Origin: a virus
Reading direction: 5' to 3' (one strand)
DNA length: 29,244 nucleotides
IMG/VR virus record: IMGVR_UViG_3300035187_003044
Span: 1-29,244 of that record
The notes beneath the pieces were generated by a model. That model was not told where the DNA came from, made no database searches, and worked only from the letters and a program-made list of their open reading frames with translations. Both the position numbers and the translations under genes were made by a program. Below are positions 1-6,189 of the stretch, piece by piece; position 1 is the stretch's first letter, and each line of letters begins with the position of its first letter.

Positions 1-86
1 GCGTGCTTTGAAAGTCGTCATGATTCCACAGTGTAGGATTATCTTCCGCGTATTGTTATGATAGTACCGCGGGTATAGAGGGTGTG

Positions 87-92
87 TATGAT
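87..92 (+). promoter_or_regulatory. Candidate -10 element for the rightward operon
   Basis: TATGAT lies 7 nt upstream of an ATG at 100, so transcription would start at about 99-100 and leave a leader of about 22 nt carrying GAGGT before the GTG start at 122. A second TATGAT occurs at 57-62. Neither has a convincing -35 hexamer, so this is a weak promoter call based on the -10 and its spacing. The rest of 1-121 shows no supported gene. Confidence 0.35.
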
Positions 93-121
93 AAGTTTTA
101 TGGGGATTGCGAGGTAGTCCT

Positions 122-703
122 GTGACCATCGAAAAAAAACTAGTAATCAATAAGTCCACCTACGCTGAAACCTTGCTATTTAGCGCCTTGGACTGCCAGT
201 ACATCATTGACTGGGCTATCCGGTACGGGAACCCACAGCCAGGCCTCATCCATACCCTCTCAGAAGCGTCAGGAAGCGTTTTAAGGCGTTGTAAGGAGTA
301 CACCCTAGACGCACGCGATATTTCCCTTAATGACGGCTCTACGCTCGCCATGCGTGTCCATGGAGCCTTTGCCGAAGCCAATGTCTGGAATCTGTCCTTT
401 CTGGATGTTCCGTCAGTTCGGGTTATGGAGTATCAGGTTGGGGACGGGTACGGGTGCCACACCGATTGGTCGCCTGGAGCAGCCAAAGAACGAAAGTTGT
501 CTATGACCGCTCAACTGTCTTCCCACTACGCCTACAAGGGGGGCCAGGTGGTGTTGTATGCGGGGCCAGAGGATGACTACATCTCTCAGGTTCAGGGGAT
601 GGCTACTGTCTGGCCTTCTTGGACTCTTCACGAGGTCCTTCCAGTTGAGCAGGGGGTTCGTTACTCCCTTACGGCTTGGGCACACGGCGAGATGTACCGA
701 TAG
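122..703 (+). CDS. 2OG-Fe(II) oxygenase (prolyl-4-hydroxylase-like)
   Basis: A 193-residue protein of the 2-oxoglutarate/Fe(II) dioxygenase superfamily, which uses 2OG, O2 and Fe(II) to hydroxylate a substrate, most often a protein side chain in the P4H-like branch. The double-stranded beta-helix core is at about residues 95-190. The iron ligands are H113 and D115 in GCHTDW and H170 in WTLHEV; R180 in GVRYSL sits ten residues after the second His, where the 2OG-binding Arg is expected. The GTG start at 122 is chosen over an in-frame TTG at 107 because GAGGT at 111-115 is correctly spaced from the GTG. It opens a rightward operon with the next two genes, apart from the leftward genes filling most of the window. 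The substrate is unknown; DNA or tail-protein hydroxylation are both conceivable. Confidence 0.85.
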   Translation: MTIEKKLVINKSTYAETLLFSALDCQYIIDWAIRYGNPQPGLIHTLSEASGSVLRRCKEYTLDARDISLNDGSTLAMRVHGAFAEANVWNLSFLDVPSVRVMEYQVGDGYGCHTDWSPGAAKERKLSMTAQLSSHYAYKGGQVVLYAGPEDDYISQVQGMATVWPSWTLHEVLPVEQGVRYSLTAWAHGEMYR

Positions 704-713
704 CGTTTGAACA

Positions 714-1208
714 ATGACAATTGTAAAAATTGAAAAATGGGAATATGAACGGGCCTTTGCCGTAGGTATTGCTCGATGTACGGCTCGTTGGGGCTCTATG
801 GATGCGCCACACTACGCAGACAAGTCTCGCCAAGAAGATAACCGTACGGCAGAAGTTGCTGCGGCGCTGTGCGAACTGGCCGTTGCGAAACTTATCAACC
901 GATACTGGCATGGAAGCGTCTGGCATCACACCGAACACCATCTACATCGGGACTTGCCGGATGTAGGTACAAATGTAGAAGTGCGGCGGCTAAGGACTCG
1001 GGAGGAGGTTGCCGTAAGGAAGAGGCAGAATTCTCAAGAGGGGCTCGTCATATTTGCGGCGCGGGTTGTCGGCGCCGAAATGCGCGAGGTGGAAGTTCTT
1101 GGTTACATCAGCCAGAAAGAAGGCTGGGATATCGGGACTCCATCCGATTACGACCCGGATGCTACCCGGGTAGTACACATATCAAAGTTGCATCAAGTCT
1201 CCAACTGA
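714..1208 (+). CDS. PD-(D/E)XK nuclease-like hypothetical protein
   Basis: A 164-residue protein whose pattern matches a small PD-(D/E)XK-like family frequent in phages. A helix contains acidic residues E47 and E54 (AALCELAVAKL), followed by a Trp/Gly stretch (YWHGSVW). The core strand pair LPDVGTNVEVRRLR supplies D83 and E89, and R91 stands where the catalytic Lys is usual. A later beta-rich half ends in a Gly-Tyr strand (VLGYIS), typical of this fold. The fold is inferred from the residue pattern. The Lys-to-Arg change leaves nuclease activity uncertain, and the role (host DNA degradation, recombination, or a non-catalytic relic) is unknown. It follows the oxygenase by 10 nt and probably shares its transcript. 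Confidence 0.6.
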   Translation: MTIVKIEKWEYERAFAVGIARCTARWGSMDAPHYADKSRQEDNRTAEVAAALCELAVAKLINRYWHGSVWHHTEHHLHRDLPDVGTNVEVRRLRTREEVAVRKRQNSQEGLVIFAARVVGAEMREVEVLGYISQKEGWDIGTPSDYDPDATRVVHISKLHQVSN

Positions 1209-1218
1209 AAGAAAACAT

Positions 1219-1509
1219 ATGGCAAATAAAAAACAAAAAGGCATGTTCGGGAAAATCTCAATCAAGGGGGAATTGACTCGCTGCGTCTACATCATCTGGC
1301 AGACCAGAGACCCGAATAAGACGTGGTTCGTGAATGTGCCGTGGAAAGACAAAATTATTAGGTGCAGACTCGTGGCCCTGCTTGACCGTCGCCCTCATGA
1401 AGCCAACAGCGGGTTTACTCAGGATGCGTGGTCTTTCGAGATTCTCGACGAGGCAACTTTTTTGAAGGTGCAGGGCGGCGGGATTCCAATACCACCCAAA
1501 GACCTGTAA
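1219..1509 (+). CDS. Hypothetical protein, basic N-terminus
   Basis: A 96-residue protein I do not recognise. It begins with a Lys-rich stretch (MANKKQKGMFGK), continues with beta-rich segments (CVYIIWQT, TWFVNVPW, CRLVALLD) and ends in a Gly/Pro-rich tail. The ATG follows GAAAG by a usable spacing and lies 10 nt after the previous stop, so it looks like the last gene of the short rightward operon. It meets the leftward genes head-on, with only 10 nt to the next stop codon. No membrane segment or known motif is visible. Confidence 0.65.
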   Translation: MANKKQKGMFGKISIKGELTRCVYIIWQTRDPNKTWFVNVPWKDKIIRCRLVALLDRRPHEANSGFTQDAWSFEILDEATFLKVQGGGIPIPPKDL

Positions 1510-1519
1510 GCAGAATTTT

Positions 1520-1732
1520 TTAGCCTTCTTGGCTTTTGCGCTGACTTTTATTTGTCTTCTTCTTGCCTACTGGGCCGTGAAGGTCATGGGTTCGTAATGG
1601 GTCGCCTAGCGATAGTCGGGTTCGGCGCTTTCCGGCTTTGGTTCCGGGAACGACTTCAATCTTTCCGGTGAGGTAGTTCAGTCGTTCGCGTTGCTGCGCA
1701 CCGCGTGAAACACTTTTATTCTTCTTACCCAT
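1520..1732 (-). CDS. Small, highly basic hypothetical protein
   Basis: A 70-residue protein dominated by Lys, Arg, Gly and Ser, with Lys clusters at both ends (MGKKNKS at the start, GKKKTNKSQRK near the end). Such composition suggests nucleic-acid binding, but no fold is recognisable. The ATG lies two nucleotides after the stop of the AdoMet decarboxylase gene, so translation is probably coupled to it. It is the last leftward gene before the converging rightward operon. A composition-biased reading frame could be spurious; tight packing with its neighbour is the main support. Confidence 0.5.
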   Translation of the reverse strand: MGKKNKSVSRGAQQRERLNYLTGKIEVVPGTKAGKRRTRLSLGDPLRTHDLHGPVGKKKTNKSQRKSQEG

Positions 1733-1734
1733 GA

Positions 1735-2124
1735 CTAGATTCGCTGACCTGTTTTCTCAATCACAAAACCATCTTCACGATTTATCACTACATAGTGGTA
1801 ATCGACCAAGTCAAAATACTCTTCACACTTCTCCAATACGAGTTCCGTAGGAAGGGTTGAGCATGTATACAAGTCAAACTGTACGCGCGCTGGGACTTCT
1901 TCATCCCAAACGTGAAAAGCAATGTGTGATGTCTCAATACATACAGCCGCAGTAATTCCGCGATTGCCTTCCGCTTCCACATAGTGCGCATGAGGACCGG
2001 TGACAATCTTCATGCCGATGTCACTAACTAATTGAGTCAGCCAATCCTTGACTGATTCGATTTCGCGCGGCGGCCGATAGGCCTTGCCGTTCATCAAAAG
2101 GTGGTGATGCAAGATTGTTGTCAT
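1735..2124 (-). CDS. speD: S-adenosylmethionine decarboxylase proenzyme-like
   Basis: A 129-residue homologue of the short prokaryotic (SpeH/SpeD class 1) AdoMet decarboxylase. The family self-cleaves before a Ser that becomes the pyruvoyl cofactor, then converts SAM to decarboxylated SAM, the aminopropyl donor for spermidine. The signature is ETSHIAFHVW, giving cleavage Ser S66 followed by H67, the processing His H71, and Cys C88 in LYTCS; S-to-His spacing matches the family and S-to-Cys is about two residues longer than in the Thermotoga enzyme. The usual Glu before the Ser is Thr here. Length and the N-terminal LHHHLLMNG strand fit the family, supporting the ATG at 2124 although this overlaps the upstream WhiB gene by 101 nt. 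No spermidine synthase is in the window. It may supply polyamines, drain SAM, or make an unusual modification donor. Confidence 0.82.
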   Translation of the reverse strand: MTTILHHHLLMNGKAYRPPREIESVKDWLTQLVSDIGMKIVTGPHAHYVEAEGNRGITAAVCIETSHIAFHVWDEEVPARVQFDLYTCSTLPTELVLEKCEEYFDLVDYHYVVINREDGFVIEKTGQRI

Positions 2125-2587
2125 GAGATACTTTCTTGATAAAGGCGATGTCTTCTGGATGAATAATGTAGTCCAACAACGACCTGTATCTCAGGAAGGA
2201 TGCCTTTACCCTCCAATTTCTCTTATTTTCGATATTCCACTGCTTACCCAAAAGCGCTCTAATCCTCTCCGAAAACCCTCCCCAAATACCGTGCGGTTCG
2301 TATTCCAGCGAATACATCAAACACTTGGCCCGGATGTCGCACGAGCGACAAAGTCCTATTGCTTCGTTTCTTTTAGCAAGTTCATGCTTGGTGTACCGCC
2401 CATCGACATGTCGGATAAAAAATATTGATGTGTCTTTGCCTTCGCAGGCTCCGCCACGGGGGAAGTCAATATCCTCTCCGACAATGAACCTATTCAACTT
2501 AAGAAATTCGTCCTGCGCAACTTCTACACGCTTTTTGGGAGATGGGGAAAAAGCGTTGTGCTCTCTTGTTTGGTTTTGATTTCTCAT
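2024..2587 (-). CDS. WhiB-family iron-sulfur transcription regulator
   Basis: A 187-residue Wbl protein. These proteins bind a [4Fe-4S] cluster through four Cys and modulate the primary sigma factor of Actinobacteria. The cluster ligands are C48 (GGACEG), C80 and C83 (GLCRSC) and C89 (IRAKCL), followed by the family turn GIWGG at 100-104 and a basic stretch (SERIRALLGK). The 75-residue C-terminal extension is longer than in most Wbl proteins, and its last 101 nt overlap the decarboxylase gene in another frame. The start overlaps the upstream gene by 4 nt. It is a strong indicator of an actinobacterial host and may redirect host sigma factor or block superinfection as phage WhiB proteins do; which promoters it acts on is unknown. 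Confidence 0.93.
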   Translation of the reverse strand: MRNQNQTREHNAFSPSPKKRVEVAQDEFLKLNRFIVGEDIDFPRGGACEGKDTSIFFIRHVDGRYTKHELAKRNEAIGLCRSCDIRAKCLMYSLEYEPHGIWGGFSERIRALLGKQWNIENKRNWRVKASFLRYRSLLDYIIHPEDIAFIKKVSHDNNLASPPFDERQGLSAAARNRISQGLADSIS

Positions 2588-2811
2588 TGTTTGCCTTTCG
2601 TTGTGTTTTGTTCACCATTACCGTACGACCAAAGGTGTCGTTCTTCCAACATCAAAGTCGAAATTTTGAATACGACGTTCTCTTCTTCGGTAAAAATTCC
2701 ATTAGATGTACAGAGATAATGAATCTCTGCAGTTGTCAGCATTTCACATTCGCTCGGGTCTAACGCGTGACGCTGAAGGCTTTGAGTTAATACAACCGCA
2801 GAGGCGTACAT
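2584..2811 (-). CDS. Hypothetical protein
   Basis: A 75-residue acidic protein with no recognised family. It contains a predicted helix around TTAEIHYLCTSNGIFTEEE and a short polar tail. It overlaps the WhiB start by 4 nt and the end of the upstream gene by 25 nt, so its support is the continuous packing of the operon. No clear Shine-Dalgarno precedes the ATG at 2811, leaving the exact start uncertain. Confidence 0.55.
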   Translation of the reverse strand: MYASAVVLTQSLQRHALDPSECEMLTTAEIHYLCTSNGIFTEEENVVFKISTLMLEERHLWSYGNGEQNTTKGKQ

Positions 2812-3068
2812 GCGCTGCCAGTACTTAGCGCTGCCGCCTTCAGGACTAAAGGGGATACCACCCTCTTTGAAAACAAATCAATAACGCAGTCCCAAGTTTC
2901 TTCAGATGGAGCAGGGAATCCTGCTTCTGCCGATATCTTGGCTCGATACTTTGGCGACATGTTCCTCACATTGAACAAGTGAAGCCCCATGTTTTCAATT
3001 CGGTCAACAATCCTTGTTGCTTTATAAAAGCGATTTTGTCTTCGGTATGGGTTTGGTTCTGTATCCAA
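2787..3068 (-). CDS. Hypothetical protein with TTG start
   Basis: A 93-residue basic protein I do not recognise (begins MDTEPNPYRRQNRF). I place the start at the TTG at 3068 rather than further upstream: AGAGGTG at the very end of the preceding gene is an excellent Shine-Dalgarno at about 6 nt spacing, and the preceding stop is only 4 nt upstream. The middle has a Lys/Arg-rich helix (MSPKYRAKISAEAGF) and the C-terminal half a Trp-containing helix that could be a small DNA- or protein-binding domain. Function unknown; it sits among the small genes between WhiB and the RusA/CmoA group. Confidence 0.6.
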   Translation of the reverse strand: MDTEPNPYRRQNRFYKATRIVDRIENMGLHLFNVRNMSPKYRAKISAEAGFPAPSEETWDCVIDLFSKRVVSPLVLKAAALSTGSACTPLRLY

Positions 3069-3072
3069 GGTT

Positions 3073-3258
3073 TTACACCTCTTTCGTTTTCCAAACCCTA
3101 CTGCTGTAACTAGGCTTTGCAACTTTTTCAGCCTGCAATTTTTTCAGTTCTTTATTTTCGGCGTAAACAAAAGAATGCGCTAAAGAAACCAAACACAGAA
3201 CAACAAATAAACAAATAGCGATAAGCCAGCCAATTACGGCAATAGTTATCCACAGCAT
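3073..3258 (-). CDS. Small single-pass membrane protein
   Basis: A 61-residue protein with one long hydrophobic helix at about residues 3-29 (it includes WLIAICLFVVLCL), followed by a charged segment (ENKELKKLQAEK) and a basic tail, so the C-terminus is probably cytoplasmic. Its ATG is 2 nt after the upstream stop, indicating coupling. Its last codons carry the Shine-Dalgarno for the next gene. Size and topology would suit a phage membrane effector such as a superinfection-exclusion or Rz-like protein, but it lies far from the endolysin and no function can be assigned. Confidence 0.65.
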   Translation of the reverse strand: MLWITIAVIGWLIAICLFVVLCLVSLAHSFVYAENKELKKLQAEKVAKPSYSSRVWKTKEV

Positions 3259-3260
3259 TT

Positions 3261-3545
3261 TTACTCCAGTGGCGCTCGGCCACCAGCAATTATTTTTCGT
3301 GCAAGCGCTACCATCTGCTGGATGAGCGGTTTGGAAACGGTAAGTTCTCCAGCCATTTCCGAATAAGAAAGACCTTCTGCGTCTGAGCCACCAAATTCGC
3401 AGGACTCTTTAATGGCAAGAGCACGCTGCTCAATGATGCCGCGGCGAATCTCTGCTACTGCTGGGAGGAGTTCAAAATGTAGCGCACGCGCACGCTCCAC
3501 TGGGTCAGAGATTTTTGTAACTTCTTTTAGTTTGTTCTCAATCAT
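3261..3545 (-). CDS. Helix-turn-helix DNA-binding protein
   Basis: A 94-residue protein with a long N-terminal helical region (SDPVERARALHFELLPAV) followed by a C-terminal helix-turn-helix at about residues 58-86 (GLSYSEMAGELTVSKPLIQQ). The arrangement resembles small actinobacterial HTH proteins with a coiled N-terminus and a sigma-4-like HTH. It starts 3 nt after the RusA gene's stop. It probably regulates a phage or host promoter; the recognition helix would be around VSKPLIQQMVALA. The target is unknown. Confidence 0.65.
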   Translation of the reverse strand: MIENKLKEVTKISDPVERARALHFELLPAVAEIRRGIIEQRALAIKESCEFGGSDAEGLSYSEMAGELTVSKPLIQQMVALARKIIAGGRAPLE

Positions 3546-3548
3546 GTC

Positions 3549-3926
3549 CTACTCCAACTCGGTTATTTCGATAGTTGCCTTACTCTCACCGGATATGACA
3601 GGTGCTTCGAATATCAGTCTACGCACAGTATCCGGTCCATCGCCAGTAAGCACACCGGCGTCTACTAGGCCGTCAATCATGGCTTTTGCCACGGGGAAGT
3701 GCCCACCAGTGTCTGCTAGGCCCCGTTTGTTCACCCGATGGGGGGTGAATCGGACCTCGATTGCCTTCATTTTGGGAATCTTGCGAGCAATAGCAGAAAC
3801 ACAAGCCGCCTCTCTCCACTCCTTCACTTTTTTGGCACGAGTGAAGTGATGCTGAGTCCTTTCTTTGTTCAAGGTCCACATTTCACCCCAAACCTCAAGA
3901 ACGTGTGTCGTTTTGGAGGCGGCCAT
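3549..3926 (-). CDS. rusA: RusA-like Holliday junction resolvase
   Basis: A 125-residue RusA-family endonuclease, a dimeric Mg2+-dependent enzyme that cuts four-way junctions. The family's conserved region is LADTGGHFPVAKAMIDGLV, then the acidic stretch DAGVLTGDGPD; the Asp of ADTGG, the Lys of AKAM and the following Asp residues correspond to its metal-binding core. The chosen ATG at 3926 overlaps the stop of the CmoA-like gene as TAATG and leaves a typical short N-terminus before the WTLNKERTQ strand; in-frame ATGs at 3944 and 3962 are alternatives. It is the fourth gene of the ParB/methyltransferase/CmoA chain and probably resolves replication or recombination intermediates before packaging. 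Confidence 0.8.
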   Translation of the reverse strand: MAASKTTHVLEVWGEMWTLNKERTQHHFTRAKKVKEWREAACVSAIARKIPKMKAIEVRFTPHRVNKRGLADTGGHFPVAKAMIDGLVDAGVLTGDGPDTVRRLIFEAPVISGESKATIEITELE

Positions 3927-4645
3927 TACTTGAACGCAATCCATCCTGCGAAGTTCAGGCATTGCCAGAACCTTTGCACATTCGTGAAACCAGCATCTTT
4001 TAACATTCTTTCATTTTCTGAACCACGCAGAGGAACCAGCACACCCTGTAGTGCCTTCCTCTTTTCTTCAATCTGTTCTTCTGTGTAGCCGGAGTCTGAT
4101 TTGTATGTGTGATAAATGTCAACGAGAAAACCCTGCGAGACGGGACTTTCACCAAGTATTTTCTCTACGACCACAAACGCTCCATCAAAGGATAAACCAC
4201 TATGTACTTTCTGGAAGAAGTCTTGGCGAACGTCAAGCGGAATGAACTGCGCCGTCAATACAGACGTAATGAGAGAATATTTGCCAGGGGTGATATCAGC
4301 AGCCTGCAAGTCAGCGTGAATAAAGTTGACATTTTCAAAATTGCTAAAGGATTCAGTGGCGACGTCAATCATCGGCTTAGAAGAATCAACTCCTACGGCA
4401 GTAACCGTCTTTTGATTTGGAAGCGAATTAAGGATTTGGTAAATGGTCTCTCCACGGCTGCACCCAAGGTCCAGTAGGAACGGACTCTTTGTTTTGGTAA
4501 GCATTGGATAAGCAACGCGAACAACACAATCTCGCATTGTCGAATAGCCGGGTATCGACCTAGAAATCATGTCCTCAAATACTTTTGTTACCCCTTCATC
4601 AAAGGACCACTTGCCTTCAGGTTTGTAATTATCTTTTTGACTCAT
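3926..4645 (-). CDS. cmoA: CmoA-like carboxy-SAM synthase
   Basis: A 239-residue class I SAM-binding protein that follows E. coli CmoA almost end to end. CmoA converts SAM plus prephenate into carboxy-S-adenosylmethionine, normally used by CmoB for tRNA wobble uridine. Shared signatures: WSFDEGVTKVFEDMISRSIPGYS (quoted in part: FDEGVTKVF, RSIPGYS), motif I LLDLGCSRGE at 57-66, VGVDSSKPMI at 84-93, TAQFIPLDVRQ at 131-141, DSGYTEEQIEEKR at 184-196 and FWQCLNF at 226-232. R196 aligns with E. coli R199, the residue I recall as contacting the added carboxylate, which favours carboxy-SAM chemistry over simple methylation. The gene overlaps the ParB-methyltransferase fusion upstream by 4 nt (ATGA) and RusA downstream by 1 nt. 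No CmoB is present. It is an exceptional gene for a phage; the user of the product is the open question. Confidence 0.85.
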   Translation of the reverse strand: MSQKDNYKPEGKWSFDEGVTKVFEDMISRSIPGYSTMRDCVVRVAYPMLTKTKSPFLLDLGCSRGETIYQILNSLPNQKTVTAVGVDSSKPMIDVATESFSNFENVNFIHADLQAADITPGKYSLITSVLTAQFIPLDVRQDFFQKVHSGLSFDGAFVVVEKILGESPVSQGFLVDIYHTYKSDSGYTEEQIEEKRKALQGVLVPLRGSENERMLKDAGFTNVQRFWQCLNFAGWIAFK

Positions 4646-6189
4646 AGTTGTATGCCCAACCTTTTGGAGAATGCCGCTTTTGCCTCTTCTGCCATGCCAA
4701 GTCTCCTGCCTTCTGGGTGCGGGACATTAAATTCAAACTCGATAGCGGCACGCAATTCGTCGGCTTCAATTTTGCGGGCGTTGCAACCAACCGCCTGAAC
4801 AAGTCCGTTTTTAGCGGTCAAGAATGTCAGAACTTGTTTATAGCCATGGGAAATAAGATTGCCAAACTCAGTTTCCGTGTGGTACTTCTGGACCTTTGGC
4901 TTTAGGGCAATATCGGAAATGATGATTCGGGGTTCGTAGTCAAGGGCAAAGCCATTGCTCGAAGTGTCATGCCCCTTCTTTAAATCACCGCGCGTGTGAT
5001 TGAACCAGCGGTCTGACTCAGTACAGATAGCAGCCGTATGGAGTTTTGTATAAGGCGACGACAGCGCGGCGACAATGGCGATTACGTGTTTTCTGTCTTG
5101 CAGGAAGGGGATACTATTAAAGACCGATGCAATAAAGATGCTGTCCCACTCGGTGCCATCTGCAACTCTCTCAAGAAACTTTGCAGTAAGTTCGCGAGCA
5201 GCGTCAGTATCAATGTTCTCGTTGTCTCTGGAGAGAAAGAAAGGCTCAAACGCAACTGCGTCAACTCCCATTTTCTTGAGAATATCCGTCTTATCACATA
5301 GCCCAGCGCCAAAATCAATAACGTGATTGCCGTAATAATCTTTCCACAACTCGACGTGACGGGGATTATTCAGGTCAAAAGCCCCATTACGATTTCCGGA
5401 ATTAATAAAGTGCCTCAAAAAGTCTTCAAGAAAAGTAGGGGTAAGAATCTGGACTCTTTGATTTTTTCTCCGGAAAGAGTTATAGCGCAATAAATCTTCG
5501 TATCTTTCCTGGATGTTGTAGTCCATCGTCAGCAAGTTCATCATTGCCCTTACCTCTTCTGCGACCTCAGGAGATACAATTACCGCATTGACAAAGTCTT
5601 CGTTATTAGAAACCGCATAGGTCAATCGAGCAAGCCCATTGAGGACCTTGTAATCGGTCGTGCAGATAACAGGCATTTGCGGAAGTCCATTTGTTTTCAA
5701 TTGAGCGGCCATCGCAATTGCGTGCTGTTCGGGCCATTTGCCATTTATCTGGATAAGCCGAAGAGAGGACACTGGCTTGGTCTTCATGATTGGGTACCAC
5801 TCTGGAGTATCCAATGGGATATCCGGAAGCATCTTAATTTTTTCTAAGTCTCCCAGTTTTGTCATGAGGTCTTCTTTTAAATCGGCAGTAGAAAGAGTTT
5901 TATACATATCATTTGTCGCGCGATTGTATAAAACGTTTATTCCCATGCGTCTTTCAATCTTGAATGTTGGAACGCGAACAACCGGAATCATCTTGGCTCC
6001 CATATTTGTGGCGACCATATGACGTTGGTGCCCGCTTAATATTTCACCATCTCCATCTGCATAAATTGGTAGCAGCCAACCAAACTTACGCAGCGACAGT
6101 TCGACCATCTCTAGCCGTTCCTTGTCTGCTTTTCTTGGGTTATACGCAGATGGACGCAGGTCTTCAACCGGAGTTAATACTGGCTTCAT
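4642..6189 (-). CDS. ParB-like protein fused to methyltransferase-like domain
   Basis: A 515-residue fusion. Residues 5-75 are a ParB/Srx-type domain with the box GEILSGHQRHMVA at 48-60. A second, degenerate ParB-like unit lies at about 140-215, where LNGLARLTYA replaces the usual GxxR box. A linker leads to a class I methyltransferase-like fold at about 285-470: motif I HVIDFGAGLCDK at 289-300, an acidic residue at the end of strand 2 (AFEPFF, E315) and a motif IV-like segment SVFNSIPF at 355-362. There is no DPPY/NPPY, so it is not a typical N6-adenine or N4-cytosine DNA methylase. It overlaps the tandem ParB gene by 1 nt (TAATG) and the CmoA-like gene by 4 nt. The ParB parts may recognise DNA and the methyltransferase part may use SAM or carboxy-SAM; this is inference. 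Confidence 0.75.
   Translation of the reverse strand: MKPVLTPVEDLRPSAYNPRKADKERLEMVELSLRKFGWLLPIYADGDGEILSGHQRHMVATNMGAKMIPVVRVPTFKIERRMGINVLYNRATNDMYKTLSTADLKEDLMTKLGDLEKIKMLPDIPLDTPEWYPIMKTKPVSSLRLIQINGKWPEQHAIAMAAQLKTNGLPQMPVICTTDYKVLNGLARLTYAVSNNEDFVNAVIVSPEVAEEVRAMMNLLTMDYNIQERYEDLLRYNSFRRKNQRVQILTPTFLEDFLRHFINSGNRNGAFDLNNPRHVELWKDYYGNHVIDFGAGLCDKTDILKKMGVDAVAFEPFFLSRDNENIDTDAARELTAKFLERVADGTEWDSIFIASVFNSIPFLQDRKHVIAIVAALSSPYTKLHTAAICTESDRWFNHTRGDLKKGHDTSSNGFALDYEPRIIISDIALKPKVQKYHTETEFGNLISHGYKQVLTFLTAKNGLVQAVGCNARKIEADELRAAIEFEFNVPHPEGRRLGMAEEAKAAFSKRLGIQL

Noticed and set aside
1-21. A leftward gene could begin at an ATG at 21 (MTTFKAR...) and run off the left edge.
   Set aside because: Only seven codons are visible and the upstream GTGGA is a weak ribosome-binding site; not enough to call a gene.
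1510-1545. Possible terminator between the converging genes (AGCC, TTCTT loop, GGCT followed by TTTT).
   Set aside because: The stem is only 4 bp and lies in the coding end of the leftward gene; too weak.
2787-3122. Longer version of the 93-residue gene starting at 3122.
   Set aside because: It would overlap the membrane protein gene by 50 nt, while a well-spaced AGAGGTG supports the TTG at 3068.
3073-3258. The small single-pass membrane protein as a holin or spanin.
   Set aside because: It is about 20 kb from the endolysin and lacks lipobox or paired-gene layout; left as a membrane protein of unknown role.
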